From JAFDCJ01 sp964527835 (GTDB lineage Bacteria > Desulfobacterota > Desulfobacteria > Desulfobacterales > JAFDCJ01), in NCBI GenBank assembly GCA_964527835.1, contig CAZGNV010000007.1:33289-97288 (forward strand): 64,000 bases of DNA, written 5' to 3'. Under the pieces are notes generated by a model. It had not been told where the DNA came from. It saw only the letters and a list, made by a program, of their open reading frames with translations, and searched no databases. Below are positions 25,663 to 34,597 of the stretch, piece after piece. Position 1 is the stretch's first letter, and every line of letters starts with the position of its first letter. Made by a program: the position numbers and the translations under genes.

Positions 25663-28600
25663 ATGAACAAGAGCAAAGGGCGTAAATGGGCCGCGTCATT
25701 TTGTTGTTTTCTTTTCTTAATCTGCATCACGTTAATCCCCTGCCTGGCCGAAACACCCCCCACAACCGAGTCTGTTGAAAGTACCGACACCGGTGTCGAT
25801 GCCCAGGCAGATTCGAGCATTTCCGTTCCCAGCGTCAACACATTTCAGTATACGGGAGCTGCTGTTACGCGGATTCCCATCCTGGTGCCGCCGGGAAGAA
25901 ATGGTGTCGCTCCCAGGCTTTCTCTGGCCTATAACAGCTATCGCAAAAGCGGGTGGCTGGGAATTGGCTGGGCCCTCGGCATGGGGGCGATTCAGCGTTC
26001 AACCTGTCACGGTGTCGACTACGGTGGGGATGAGTATGTGGCGGTAATCAATGGATCCACCGCCGAACTTGTGCGTAGAACGGAGGACTGGGGAGCGCAT
26101 TATTACGGGGCTAAAATTGAAGGGGCCTTTTCACGCTATTACAAAAGTCCATCTTCGGGCGGGTGGGAAGTCACCACCAAAGACGGGATGAAATATTACT
26201 ATGGCACCACCCCGGCCTCACGGCAGGATGATCCCGAAAACGGCGGCCGGATATTCAAATGGTGCCTGGACCGGGTGGAGGATACCAATGGCAACACCAT
26301 GACCGTGGAGTACCAAAAAGATCAAGGGGCGATTTACCTGTACCGAATTGATTACACAAGCCATCCGGATCTGCCCGCGTCCAACTATGTGATTTTTCAC
26401 ACCGAAGACCGCCCGGATGCCGTCGCGATGTTCAGCACTAATTTTAAGGTCAAAACCGCCAGACGGCTAAAAAGCATTGAAATCCGGACTCGCAACGACC
26501 TGGTAAGGGTCTATGCGCTGGAATATACCCAAAGTGCGAGCACGTTGAGATCACTACTGAAAAGTGTTCGTCAATTTGGCAGTGATGCCGCCGTCGATGA
26601 TGCCGGGAACATTACCGGGGGCCATTCCTTGCCGGCGATCGTATATGACTGGCAAGGGGATACCAGCGATGTCTTCTCCAATGCGTATTCCACAACTTCC
26701 GGCATGGAAGGCTACCATCTTAACACTATAAGGGATCGCGCATTGGCGTTTGACTACAACGGTGACGGCAGACATGACCTGTTCTTTTACCGGCCGGATT
26801 CGGATAAAATTGGCATTGTGCGCTCCAACGGCGACTGCACTTTTGACGGGGTTTACGAAGGATCGGCTATCGGCTTTGCGGGCTATGGTCTCGATAGCCT
26901 CCGGGATCGGGTTTTTGCTTTCGATTACAACGCTGACGGCCGCAGTGACCTGTTTTTCTATCGGCCGGACTCCAACCTGGCCGGTGTCGCCCGTTCCAAC
27001 GGGGACGGCAGTTTCACCAACGTGCATTATTCAAGTTCCGGCATGGCCGGCTACCCCATCACCTCCGAGCGGGATGCGGCCTTTGCCTTTGACTACAACG
27101 GAGACGGCCGGCAAGACCTGTTTTTTTACCGGCCGGATTCGGATAAAATTGGCATTGTGCGCTCCAACGGCGACGGCACCTTTGACGGGGTTTACGAAGG
27201 ATCGTCTGTCGGCTTTGCGGGCTATAAACTCAACAGCCTCCGGGATCGGGTTTTAGCTTTTGATTACAACGGAGACGGCCGCAGTGACCTGTTTTTCTAC
27301 CGGCCGGACTCCAACCTGGCCGGTGTCGCCAGTTCCAACGGCGACGGCAGTTTCACCAACGTGCATTATTCAAGTTCCGGCATGGCCGGCTACCCCATCA
27401 CCTCCGAGCGGGATGCGGCCTTTGCCTTTGACTACAACGGAGACGGCCGGCAAGACCTGTTTTTTTACCGGCCGGATTCGGATAAAATTGGCATTGTGCG
27501 CTCCAACGGCGACGGCACCTTTGACGGGGTTTACGAAGGATCGTCTGTCGGCTTTGCGGGCTATAAACTCAACAGCCTCCGGGATCGGGTGTTAGCTTTT
27601 GATTATAACGGAGACGGCCGCAGTGACCTGTTTTTCTACCGGCCGGATTCAAACCTTTGCGGCGTAGCGCGTTCCAACGGTGACGGCAGTTTTACCAACG
27701 TGTATCATTCAGGGTCGGGCATAGCCGGCTATGACATCACCAGCCAACGGGATATGGCCTTTGCCTTTGACTACAACGGAAACGGCAGAGGGGATCTGTT
27801 TTTATTTCGACCCGACTCTGACACCGCCACGGTGGTGCGCTCCGGGTGGATGGTTGCCGATCTTCTCAACCGGATTGCCAACGGCCGGGGAGCCGAAACC
27901 TTTCTTGAATACGCGGATTCATCACAATACCCCAACGGGCTGCTGCCTTTTATCGTGCATCCCGTCTCCCGGATTTCAGTGGATGACGGACTCGGCCACA
28001 ATTTCGTGGTGCAATATGGATATGGCGGCGGACTTTTTGATTACACCAGCCGGGAATTCCGGGGGTTTGCAACGGTCGCAAAAACCAACCCCGATGGCAC
28101 CACCCTGACATCCTGGTTTCACCAGGATGAATTTTTCAAAGGCCGGCAGTATCGGGTGGAAAGCCGGGAATATGCCGGCGGCCCGCTGATAAACACGGTC
28201 GATTTTGACTGGCAGAAGTCCGCCAGCGGTGCACAGGCGACATTTGTTGCCCTGCAGAGCAAAGTTTCCCGGATTTTTGAAAACAATCAACCGGCTGTGG
28301 AAACGCAGGAAGACTACACCTATTATCCGGCCACCGGCTTTTTGCAGACAACAACCAGCCGGGTGATATACGGCGCAGCCGGTCAAAGCGTCACCACGGC
28401 CTATGAATATCGCAATTACGGGGATTGGATCTGGCGCAAGATCCGGCAGGAGCTGATCAACGGCGACGGCCTTACGATCAGGGAAACCCGCTTTGACCAT
28501 GATAACGGAACGGGCAACTTGCTGTCCAAGGAGTTTGTGCTGGATACCGGCCAAAATCCGGTGATTCAAATGCGTTATGACGATTACGGCAACTTGAAAG

Positions 28601-31600
28601 AATTGCATGATGCCAACGGAAATCCACCGATCGTAACCCAGTACGATGCCGCCACGCGTTGTTACCCGGTGAGAGTGACGAACTCTCTGGGGCATGTGGC
28701 GGAATATGAATATGATTACCGCTTCGGCAAGGTTGCGGCCCACAAGGATGTTAACGGCAACTGGACCTATTACGATTATGATGTTTTTGGACGCCTTGCA
28801 GAGGTGGACCAGCCGGATGGCGGTCGGCAAACCTTCACCTACCGCGATGATGTTGTACCGCAATACATGATCGCCAGCATCAAGGAAAACGAAGCCGGCG
28901 ATACCATCGACAGCTATGCTTTTTGGGACGGGCTGGGCCGCAAAGTCCAGACCCTTCATTTTGGTGAACAGGGGAAGCCCATCGTCACAAAGATTCGGTA
29001 TGACGAAATGGGCCGGGCCGCACAACGCATGGGGCCCTTTTTCGGTGATTATGTCGGCTATTATGACGACAGCCAGATTCCTGCTGATATCCCTTGTTCG
29101 AAAACCGTCTATGACTTGCGGGGCCGTCCCAAAACAGTGGAGACGGCCCTGGGAACAGATGCATTGCCCGCAACCAAGGCCTTGACTACATTCAGCTACA
29201 GCAGGCTTTCAACCACCGTCACCGATGCGGACGGGGCCCGCAAAACCGAGACCAGAGACTATCTGGGCAGAATTGTCGAAGTCATCGAATACAATGATCT
29301 GGAGCAATTTCGCACCACTTACGAATATAGTGCCGCCGGAGATTTATTGCAGGTGGTGGATAATGACGGCAACACCACCACGATCAGCTATGATTCGCTG
29401 GGCCGCAAGATCAGCATGGATGATCCCGACATGGGATACTGGCAATACACCTATGATGCCAACGGCAATTTGAAAACTCAAACCGACGCCAAGGGCCAAG
29501 TCATCACCTTTGGGTATGATGCGCTCAACAGGGTCGTCTCCAAAATATATTCCACCGCGGATGCGCCGGTACATTACTTTTATGATGAGCCGTCGATTGC
29601 AAACGGCATCGGGCGGCTTTACCGCCAGGAAAACACCGCGGCTGCCACCACTGTTGAGGCCTATGACCCGCTGGGCCGCATCCTGCGGGCCTCGCGGACC
29701 ATCAGCGGCGCACCGCACAATTCCTATGTGAGCGAATCGCGCTATGATGTATCCGGCAAACTGACCGCCATGGTATATCCGGACGGCTACCAGGTCAACT
29801 ATTCCTATCATCCGGGCAGCGGCCTTCTCAAAGATGTTGTCGGCATCACGGACTTTACTGAATACGCCCAGCTGGAAGACTACGATGCGGCCGGCAGGGT
29901 CGGCTACATTTACTATGGAGACGGCACGGCTGCCACCTACGACTATGACAGCAAAAGCACCCGCCTGCTGGCCATCAAAGCCCTGGACCCGCAGCTTGCC
30001 ACCATCAATGACAGGCGCTATCAGTACTCGGCCGCCGGCGATATAATCAAGATCATCGAAAGCCAGGCTTCCAAAACCACCACCCGCTATTATGCCTATG
30101 ACAAACTGCACCGGCTGGTATCAGAATCCGGAACGGACACCTATGAATACCTGCAGCCGGCAATTTTAGGCAGTACCTATGGCGGCAGAGCACCGTCTCA
30201 CGCGGTAGAGTCTGTCAATTTATACGGCACCGATTACGCCTATGAATACGATGCCAACGGTAACATGATCCGCGGCTGGGATTTTTCAGACCCCTCGCAG
30301 GTGGCCCAAAGAACCATCACTTACAACGCGGATAACATGCCCACACGCATCGAACGGCAGAGCAACGGCCAATCCCGGCAGGTGGATTTTGTCTATGATG
30401 GCAACAGCGTGCGGGTCAAAAAACAGGTTGCCGGAGGGTCCACCCGCTTTTACATTGGCGCGCACTTTGAGGTTGCAGACGGCGTTGAGATCAAGTATAT
30501 TTTTGCGGGCAGTCTGCGCATTGCCCGCATCACCGGCAGCCGGCAATTGTTTTTCCACAAGGATCACCTGGGCAGCACGGTGGCCATGACCGATTATGCC
30601 GAAGGCGCCGTGGTGGAGGCAGCCGGTTATTTGCCTTTCGGTCTGACAAGAGGTCAATCTCAAACGGAGGTGAGCTACTATAAATTCACTGACCAGCAGC
30701 TGGATGCCGAAATCGGGCTGTACAATTACAATGCCCGGCTCTATGACCCGGCCATCGGCATTTTCATCACCCCCGACACCCTCGTCCAGGACCCCTTCGA
30801 CCCGCAGACCCTGAACCGATACAGCTATGTTCGCAATAATCCACTGATCTACACCGATCCGAGCGGCAATTTTTCGTGGGTTCCGGTTATTGTTGGTGCT
30901 GTGATAGGGGCCGCTATTGGGGGAACAACCGCCGCCATAACCGATAATGATGTCGGTATAGGCGTTTTAACAGGAGCGATAGGTGGTGCTCTTTTTGGCA
31001 TTGCAGGAGAACTCATCCAAGGTCTGGATATAGGGTCAGAAGTGTTACGGGCAGTGGTGCACGCAGGTGCAGGCGGTACCGCCGGTGGAATAAATGCTGC
31101 AATAACCGACAATGATATCGGGTTAGGAATAGTGGTTGGAGGGTTAGCCGCTGGAGTTGCAAATTATGCCGGCGAATATATACCGGCATTTGGAAATAAA
31201 GATGCAGACTATGCTGCCCAGCTTGCGGGGCGGTCCCTCATTGGAGGTGTGGTAGGCGGTGCTACTGCTGAAATATATGGTGGAAAGTTTGGGCAAGGTT
31301 TTGCATACGGGGCAGCCACGGCTGCGTTTGGTTTTTTATTTAATGAGGTAGTTCACACCGCCTTAGAAAATTATAAAAATAAGCAGCAAGCATTAATGGA
31401 GAACGCAAAAGAAGCCCTCAGCGCCCTTTCAAATACAGAACTTATAGCATTGGAAGATGGGAGAAGCTTTACTTTTTATAAAAGCAATCCGATCAGTGAT
31501 TTTTTTATTAGAAACAGGGTTAGCTTTATTATTAACAATTATCCACTTTTTTCCGCTGGCACGGATTTAATGGCAGTGGGCTTTACATATTTCGAATACG

Positions 31601-31716
31601 CACCTAGTGCTGGATTAGGGGCTATCCCATTATTGTTTGTTGGAACTTTAAAAATGGGTGGAGGGGCCTATATTATGTATAAAACTTCTGAATTAAGAAT
31701 AGAGCCGCTATTTTAA
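25663..31716 (+). CDS. SpvB/FG-GAP/RHS-repeat polymorphic toxin-like protein
   Basis: 2017 residues, exported (signal peptide about 1-30). Domains in order: SpvB/Tc-toxin N-terminal domain (about 45-115, SLAYNSYRKSGWLGIGWALG); six and a half FG-GAP-like repeats (about 360-715, FDYNGDGRSDLFFYRPDS); a TcdB-like middle (RIANGRGAETFLEYADSS); many YD repeats; and the RHS core end (LYNYNARLYDPAIGIFITPD, then NPLIYTDPSG at about 1735). The last 282 residues are a different, AT-rich-coded tail with two glycine-zipper units sharing AAITDND(V/I)G and an unrecognised C-terminus. In RHS and Tc proteins the core encloses and releases such a tail. The start is chosen for GGGGG five bases upstream. Toxicity is inferred, not shown. 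Confidence 0.88.
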   Translation: MNKSKGRKWAASFCCFLFLICITLIPCLAETPPTTESVESTDTGVDAQADSSISVPSVNTFQYTGAAVTRIPILVPPGRNGVAPRLSLAYNSYRKSGWLGIGWALGMGAIQRSTCHGVDYGGDEYVAVINGSTAELVRRTEDWGAHYYGAKIEGAFSRYYKSPSSGGWEVTTKDGMKYYYGTTPASRQDDPENGGRIFKWCLDRVEDTNGNTMTVEYQKDQGAIYLYRIDYTSHPDLPASNYVIFHTEDRPDAVAMFSTNFKVKTARRLKSIEIRTRNDLVRVYALEYTQSASTLRSLLKSVRQFGSDAAVDDAGNITGGHSLPAIVYDWQGDTSDVFSNAYSTTSGMEGYHLNTIRDRALAFDYNGDGRHDLFFYRPDSDKIGIVRSNGDCTFDGVYEGSAIGFAGYGLDSLRDRVFAFDYNADGRSDLFFYRPDSNLAGVARSNGDGSFTNVHYSSSGMAGYPITSERDAAFAFDYNGDGRQDLFFYRPDSDKIGIVRSNGDGTFDGVYEGSSVGFAGYKLNSLRDRVLAFDYNGDGRSDLFFYRPDSNLAGVASSNGDGSFTNVHYSSSGMAGYPITSERDAAFAFDYNGDGRQDLFFYRPDSDKIGIVRSNGDGTFDGVYEGSSVGFAGYKLNSLRDRVLAFDYNGDGRSDLFFYRPDSNLCGVARSNGDGSFTNVYHSGSGIAGYDITSQRDMAFAFDYNGNGRGDLFLFRPDSDTATVVRSGWMVADLLNRIANGRGAETFLEYADSSQYPNGLLPFIVHPVSRISVDDGLGHNFVVQYGYGGGLFDYTSREFRGFATVAKTNPDGTTLTSWFHQDEFFKGRQYRVESREYAGGPLINTVDFDWQKSASGAQATFVALQSKVSRIFENNQPAVETQEDYTYYPATGFLQTTTSRVIYGAAGQSVTTAYEYRNYGDWIWRKIRQELINGDGLTIRETRFDHDNGTGNLLSKEFVLDTGQNPVIQMRYDDYGNLKELHDANGNPPIVTQYDAATRCYPVRVTNSLGHVAEYEYDYRFGKVAAHKDVNGNWTYYDYDVFGRLAEVDQPDGGRQTFTYRDDVVPQYMIASIKENEAGDTIDSYAFWDGLGRKVQTLHFGEQGKPIVTKIRYDEMGRAAQRMGPFFGDYVGYYDDSQIPADIPCSKTVYDLRGRPKTVETALGTDALPATKALTTFSYSRLSTTVTDADGARKTETRDYLGRIVEVIEYNDLEQFRTTYEYSAAGDLLQVVDNDGNTTTISYDSLGRKISMDDPDMGYWQYTYDANGNLKTQTDAKGQVITFGYDALNRVVSKIYSTADAPVHYFYDEPSIANGIGRLYRQENTAAATTVEAYDPLGRILRASRTISGAPHNSYVSESRYDVSGKLTAMVYPDGYQVNYSYHPGSGLLKDVVGITDFTEYAQLEDYDAAGRVGYIYYGDGTAATYDYDSKSTRLLAIKALDPQLATINDRRYQYSAAGDIIKIIESQASKTTTRYYAYDKLHRLVSESGTDTYEYLQPAILGSTYGGRAPSHAVESVNLYGTDYAYEYDANGNMIRGWDFSDPSQVAQRTITYNADNMPTRIERQSNGQSRQVDFVYDGNSVRVKKQVAGGSTRFYIGAHFEVADGVEIKYIFAGSLRIARITGSRQLFFHKDHLGSTVAMTDYAEGAVVEAAGYLPFGLTRGQSQTEVSYYKFTDQQLDAEIGLYNYNARLYDPAIGIFITPDTLVQDPFDPQTLNRYSYVRNNPLIYTDPSGNFSWVPVIVGAVIGAAIGGTTAAITDNDVGIGVLTGAIGGALFGIAGELIQGLDIGSEVLRAVVHAGAGGTAGGINAAITDNDIGLGIVVGGLAAGVANYAGEYIPAFGNKDADYAAQLAGRSLIGGVVGGATAEIYGGKFGQGFAYGAATAAFGFLFNEVVHTALENYKNKQQALMENAKEALSALSNTELIALEDGRSFTFYKSNPISDFFIRNRVSFIINNYPLFSAGTDLMAVGFTYFEYAPSAGLGAIPLLFVGTLKMGGGAYIMYKTSELRIEPLF
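26743..27800 (+). repeat. Tandem FG-GAP coding repeats in an A-B dimer pattern
   Basis: Units of about 57 residues alternate between an A form (SDKIGIVRSNGDGTFDGVY) and a B form (SNLAGVARSNGDGSFTNVH). The dimer period is 339 bases; for example, the same sequence starts at 27062 and 27401. Central dimers are nearly identical in DNA, pointing to recent duplication. Confidence 0.85.
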
Positions 31717-31862
31717 TTTTGGCGTTATCTTTAAAACTGGAGTTGCGTACAAGAATTTTGTTAAATAGTTATTTTTATCAAGTTTATCAAGATGGGCACG
31801 AATTCCAGAGAAATTTTTTTTAAAAAAAGTATATTATTCGTTCATGGTTTGGAGGGATATTA

Positions 31863-32093
31863 ATGCTTAACAAAATATCTGAAAAACAGAAAAGGCAATT
31901 TTATCTATACTCTTTACTATATTTGCCAATTGGGGTGATGCTAGGACTGCTGGCATTGATTTTTATAATTAAAATTATTGATATTGAATTAGACATAGGC
32001 GCTTATCTTTTTGCTATTTTAGTTGTCATATTAGCAAGCATTTATAGTGTGATTAGCTTTTACAAAAAAATTTCCAAAAATAGTGACAAATAG
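31863..32093 (+). CDS. Small membrane protein, candidate immunity protein
   Basis: 76 residues, AT-rich coding. Two membrane helices (YLPIGVMLGLLALIFIIKII and AYLFAILVVILASIYSVISF) between basic ends. GGAGG stands eight bases before the ATG. No family recognised. It lies 146 bases after the RHS toxin-like gene in the same AT-rich block as the toxin tail, the usual place for a cognate immunity gene. A small membrane immunity protein would suit a membrane-active, glycine-zipper toxin tail. The role is inferred from position only. Confidence 0.6.
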   Translation: MLNKISEKQKRQFYLYSLLYLPIGVMLGLLALIFIIKIIDIELDIGAYLFAILVVILASIYSVISFYKKISKNSDK

Positions 32094-32129
32094 AAAAGTT
32101 TGAAATGTATCCATCAAAGTGGAGGAAAT

Positions 32130-32399
32130 ATGGACACAGGAACAGTATGGGCGATATTTTTTATTTTGCTACTCATAGGATTTATTTGTAGGATTGTTTT
32201 GATCAAAGTTGGAATTGAAAAGAGTGGAAATACAAGATTTGATTGGTTGATTTTTTCTTCCCCACCAATACTTTTAATTTTATTGTGGAATGATAATACA
32301 ATACAAACACATACAAAAATTTTTAATTCGTGTTTAGGGGTAGTAAGTATTGTTACTAGTTATTGGCTGTATGTTTTAAAAAAAAGAGCCCGAATCTAA
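32130..32399 (+). CDS. Small membrane protein, second candidate immunity protein
   Basis: 89 residues, AT-rich coding, about three helices (VWAIFFILLLIGFICRIVLI; DWLIFSSPPILLILLW; CLGVVSIVTSYWLYVL). GGAGGAAAT directly before ATG fixes the start over a longer frame. No family recognised. It follows the previous small gene by 36 bases and is probably cotranscribed with it. It may be a second immunity protein or a relic from an earlier toxin tail. Confidence 0.6.
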   Translation: MDTGTVWAIFFILLLIGFICRIVLIKVGIEKSGNTRFDWLIFSSPPILLILLWNDNTIQTHTKIFNSCLGVVSIVTSYWLYVLKKRARI

Positions 32400-32485
32400 A
32401 AACATATATGTCTCTAACGAATCAGGTACAAAGTGTAGCATATGGAATGAACCCAAAACGGCACAGATCTGTGGAGGGAATTTAA

Positions 32486-33551
32486 GGGACGTTGTTGACT
32501 TATAGGACTTTATTTGATAGATGGCAAAAAAATAGGCTTCAGTAGGAGAGGGGATGATGCCGCGAAGGGCGCGCTTGGATGCTCCAGGGACATTGCACCA
32601 TGTGATTGTGCGAGGAATTGAAAGGTGCAATATTGTCAACGATGCCAGTGACCGTAAAGATTTTGTCGAGCGTCTTGGAGAACTCGCTGTAGCCACCCAT
32701 ACCGCCATTTATGCCTGGGCGCTGATGAGCAATCACGCCCACATTCTTTTGCATAGCTCAGAAATTGGCATTTCCAGCTTTATGCGCAGGTTATTGACCG
32801 GCTATGCCATCTCGTATAATCGCCGTCACCGTCGCTGGGGGCATTTATTTCAAAACCGCTACAAGTCAATTATTTGTGATGAAGATGCCTATTTTACCGA
32901 ACTGGTGCGGTATATCCACTTAAATCCCTTGCGGGCAAAGCTGGTTAAAAGTTTAAGCCAATTAGAGCGTTATCGATGGTGTGGGCATGGGGTTATATTG
33001 GGCAAAATCCATTATGAATGGCAAAATAGGGACTACGTTTTGAACTGGTTTGGTAAAAAGGAACGCGAGGCCAGGGGATCCTATCGCAACTATGTCGAAA
33101 AAGCAATGCATCAAGGTCGACGCCCTGAGTTGGTCGGAGGCGGCCTGATTCGTTCTATGGGCGGATGGTCAGCGGTCAAGGCGATGCGTCGTACAGGGGA
33201 TCGTGAACTATATGATGATCGCATATTAGGCGGTTCTAAATTTGTTGAGCGGATCATCGAAGAAGCAGATGCCAGGATTAGATATCAACTGCCGGCCAGG
33301 GAACATTCCCGAATAATTGAAGGAACAATAAGAAAGACATGTAAAGATGAAAAGATATCCGTTGAAGCACTAAAAGCAGGCAGTCGGCGCAAAGAGGTCA
33401 GCGATGTACGTAAAATGATTGCTATAAAGCTGGTAAAGACCCATGGGGTAGCTTTAGCCGAAGTTGCCAGGCGTGTTGGAGTATCAACCTCTGCCATATC
33501 AAAAATCATAAAACGGGCGGATTGATAAGTTAATTAAGTCAACAACGTCCC
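32486..33551 (+). mobile_element. RAYT-type HUH transposon-like unit with 17-bp inverted repeats
   Basis: GGGACGTTGTTGACTTA at 32486-32502 is repeated in perfect inverted form at 33535-33551, enclosing a complete IS200-like transposase gene. The unit is about 1.07 kb. Directly right of it lies the truncated histidine phosphatase, so arrival or a linked rearrangement may have broken that gene. Confidence 0.8.
32554..33525 (+). CDS. REP-associated tyrosine transposase (IS200/Y1 family) with extra HTH domain
   Basis: 323 residues. The N-terminal Y1 domain has PRRARLDAPGTLHHVIVRG, the HUH pair in WALMSNHAHILLH and the candidate catalytic Tyr in GYAISYNRRHRRWGHLFQNR. RYIHLNPLRAKLVKSL follows, the usual RAYT signature. 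These enzymes cut and rejoin single-stranded DNA at hairpin repeats. Beyond the Y1 domain the protein is extended by about 170 residues that end in a helix-turn-helix (ALAEVARRVGVSTSAISKII), probably for DNA recognition. AGGAG stands six bases before the ATG. It looks intact. Confidence 0.9.
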   Translation: MMPRRARLDAPGTLHHVIVRGIERCNIVNDASDRKDFVERLGELAVATHTAIYAWALMSNHAHILLHSSEIGISSFMRRLLTGYAISYNRRHRRWGHLFQNRYKSIICDEDAYFTELVRYIHLNPLRAKLVKSLSQLERYRWCGHGVILGKIHYEWQNRDYVLNWFGKKEREARGSYRNYVEKAMHQGRRPELVGGGLIRSMGGWSAVKAMRRTGDRELYDDRILGGSKFVERIIEEADARIRYQLPAREHSRIIEGTIRKTCKDEKISVEALKAGSRRKEVSDVRKMIAIKLVKTHGVALAEVARRVGVSTSAISKIIKRAD

Positions 33552-33901
33552 CATTCCCGCGCGGGCGCAACCGGGAAACGGTCGAGCCCCTGGCGACACA
33601 TCTGGGGATTGAGATCATTCTTGTGCCAGAGGACCGGCTGGCCAACACTCGCAAGTTTGCGGATGAATTCGTTAAGGAAGTTCTCTCAATGCACGCAGGT
33701 GAGATAGTCCTGTGGGTTGGCAATAAGTAACCGGTGGGATTATGGGGTGCAAATTTAAAAGAAATTTATCGTCGGCTGGGCGGTCCAGGTGAGCCTCCCG
33801 GAAAATATGATGATTTGTTTATCATTACCGTTACGGATCAAGGCCCTGTTAAATTTAAAAAAATGACCTACGGAAAGCCCGCCGGCCGTTTTGATCAGTA
33901 G
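33552..33901 (+). pseudogene. Histidine phosphatase family fragment, truncated and with in-frame stop
   Basis: One reading frame gives RNRETVEPLATHLGIEIILV, then EIVLWVGNK, a stop at about 33728, and in the same frame NLKEIYRRLGGPGEPPGKYD, DLFIITVTDQGPVKFKKMTY. This is the C-terminal half of a phosphoglycerate-mutase-like histidine phosphatase (around the second catalytic His, which is degraded). The N-terminal half with the RHG motif is missing where the transposon ends. It is not functional as it stands. Confidence 0.65.
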
Positions 33902-34129
33902 GAAAATAAGCGATGCAGTCATCGAGCTTTACTGAAAAAGCGAATTCATGATATTCAAATTATGTAATTTCCCCCAATGTTTTGGGTAAAATTCCGCAGC
34001 ACTGTGTTTTACACCGGTGATAGTCCAAATGGATTTATATAAGCAGTTGAAACAATAGGGTTTATTGGAATCAGGGTTTTGGCATGTGATTTGCTTTTTT
34101 AAGGGTTGAATATGATAGAAATCTGAAAT

Positions 34130-34215
34130 TTTGCTGCGACAAAGCCAAATCCTTCGTGAGAAGGAGACGGAAAGCCACGGGTCTCAAGCAGACAGCCGGG
34201 TTGCCTATGGATTGC
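34130..34215 (+). promoter_or_regulatory. GEMM-like (cyclic-di-GMP-I / cGAMP) riboswitch
   Basis: The conserved GEMM order is visible: ACAAAGCCAAAT, a five-pair hairpin with a GNRA loop (CCTTC GTGA GAAGG, 34151-34164), GACGGAAAGCC, a second hairpin (GTCT/AGAC, 34181-34193) and AGCCGGGTTGCC. The GNRA loop docking on the second helix is a hallmark. Two positions depart from the usual GGCAA and GACGCAAAGCC. A terminator-like hairpin follows at once. The ligand (c-di-GMP or 3',3'-cGAMP) cannot be decided by eye. Confidence 0.75.
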
Positions 34216-34219
34216 AAAG

Positions 34220-34262
34220 GAAGCCGGGCTGCTCTTGGAAAAAGGGCTGCGCGGCTTTTTTG
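34220..34262 (+). terminator. Riboswitch expression platform: terminator hairpin
   Basis: Outer stem AAGCCG/CGGCTT with an inner CTCTT/AAGGG helix, then six T, directly after the GEMM aptamer and before the microprotein gene. Confidence 0.65.
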
Positions 34263-34318
34263 CTTGCAGTGCGCTGCCATCTTAGCAAAGAAACTGGTAC
34301 GAATTCAAGGAGCTGAAA

Positions 34319-34405
34319 ATGGGACTTAAGGTTTTATTGATTTTTGTAATTATTGTGGGGATCGCTTATGTTATTCTGAAAATTTCTGAAAAGAAGAACG
34401 ATTAA
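34319..34405 (+). CDS. Riboswitch-controlled membrane microprotein (28 residues)
   Basis: MGLKVLLIFVIIVGIAYVIL followed by KISEKKND: one membrane helix with a short charged tail. AAGGAG stands seven bases before the ATG. It is the first open frame after the GEMM-like riboswitch and its terminator, so it is probably the regulated gene. No family recognised. It may be a small regulator or partner of a membrane complex responding to a cyclic dinucleotide. Confidence 0.65.
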   Translation: MGLKVLLIFVIIVGIAYVILKISEKKND

Positions 34406-34465
34406 TAATTTATCCATGCTGTTAATGATTGCGAGCATAGCACAAAGATAGATCTTTTAATACAG

Positions 34466-34501
34466 GGGGTTGCCGCCAATGAACCCCGATGTTTGTTTTA
34501 A
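34466..34501 (+). terminator. Possible terminator after the microprotein gene
   Basis: Six-pair stem GGGGTT/AACCCC with a loose T-rich tail; 60 bases after the microprotein stop. Confidence 0.35.
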
Positions 34502-34523
34502 TTTAAAAAATCAAATATTTAGC

Positions 34524-34552
34524 TTGACATACGTGTTGGTCACCTGTATGCT
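34524..34552 (+). promoter_or_regulatory. Strong sigma70-type promoter upstream of the helicase
   Basis: TTGACA, exactly 17 bases, then TATGCT. Transcription would start near 34559. Confidence 0.75.
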
Positions 34553-34597
34553 GCACTCAAATTAACCGTGTTCCTGGTCGTAACTAAAAATCACGTA

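Noticed and set aside
26743..27800. Regular repeats that might suggest a CRISPR array
   Set aside because: Repeats are coding, in frame, and without unique spacers of fixed length; they encode FG-GAP units.
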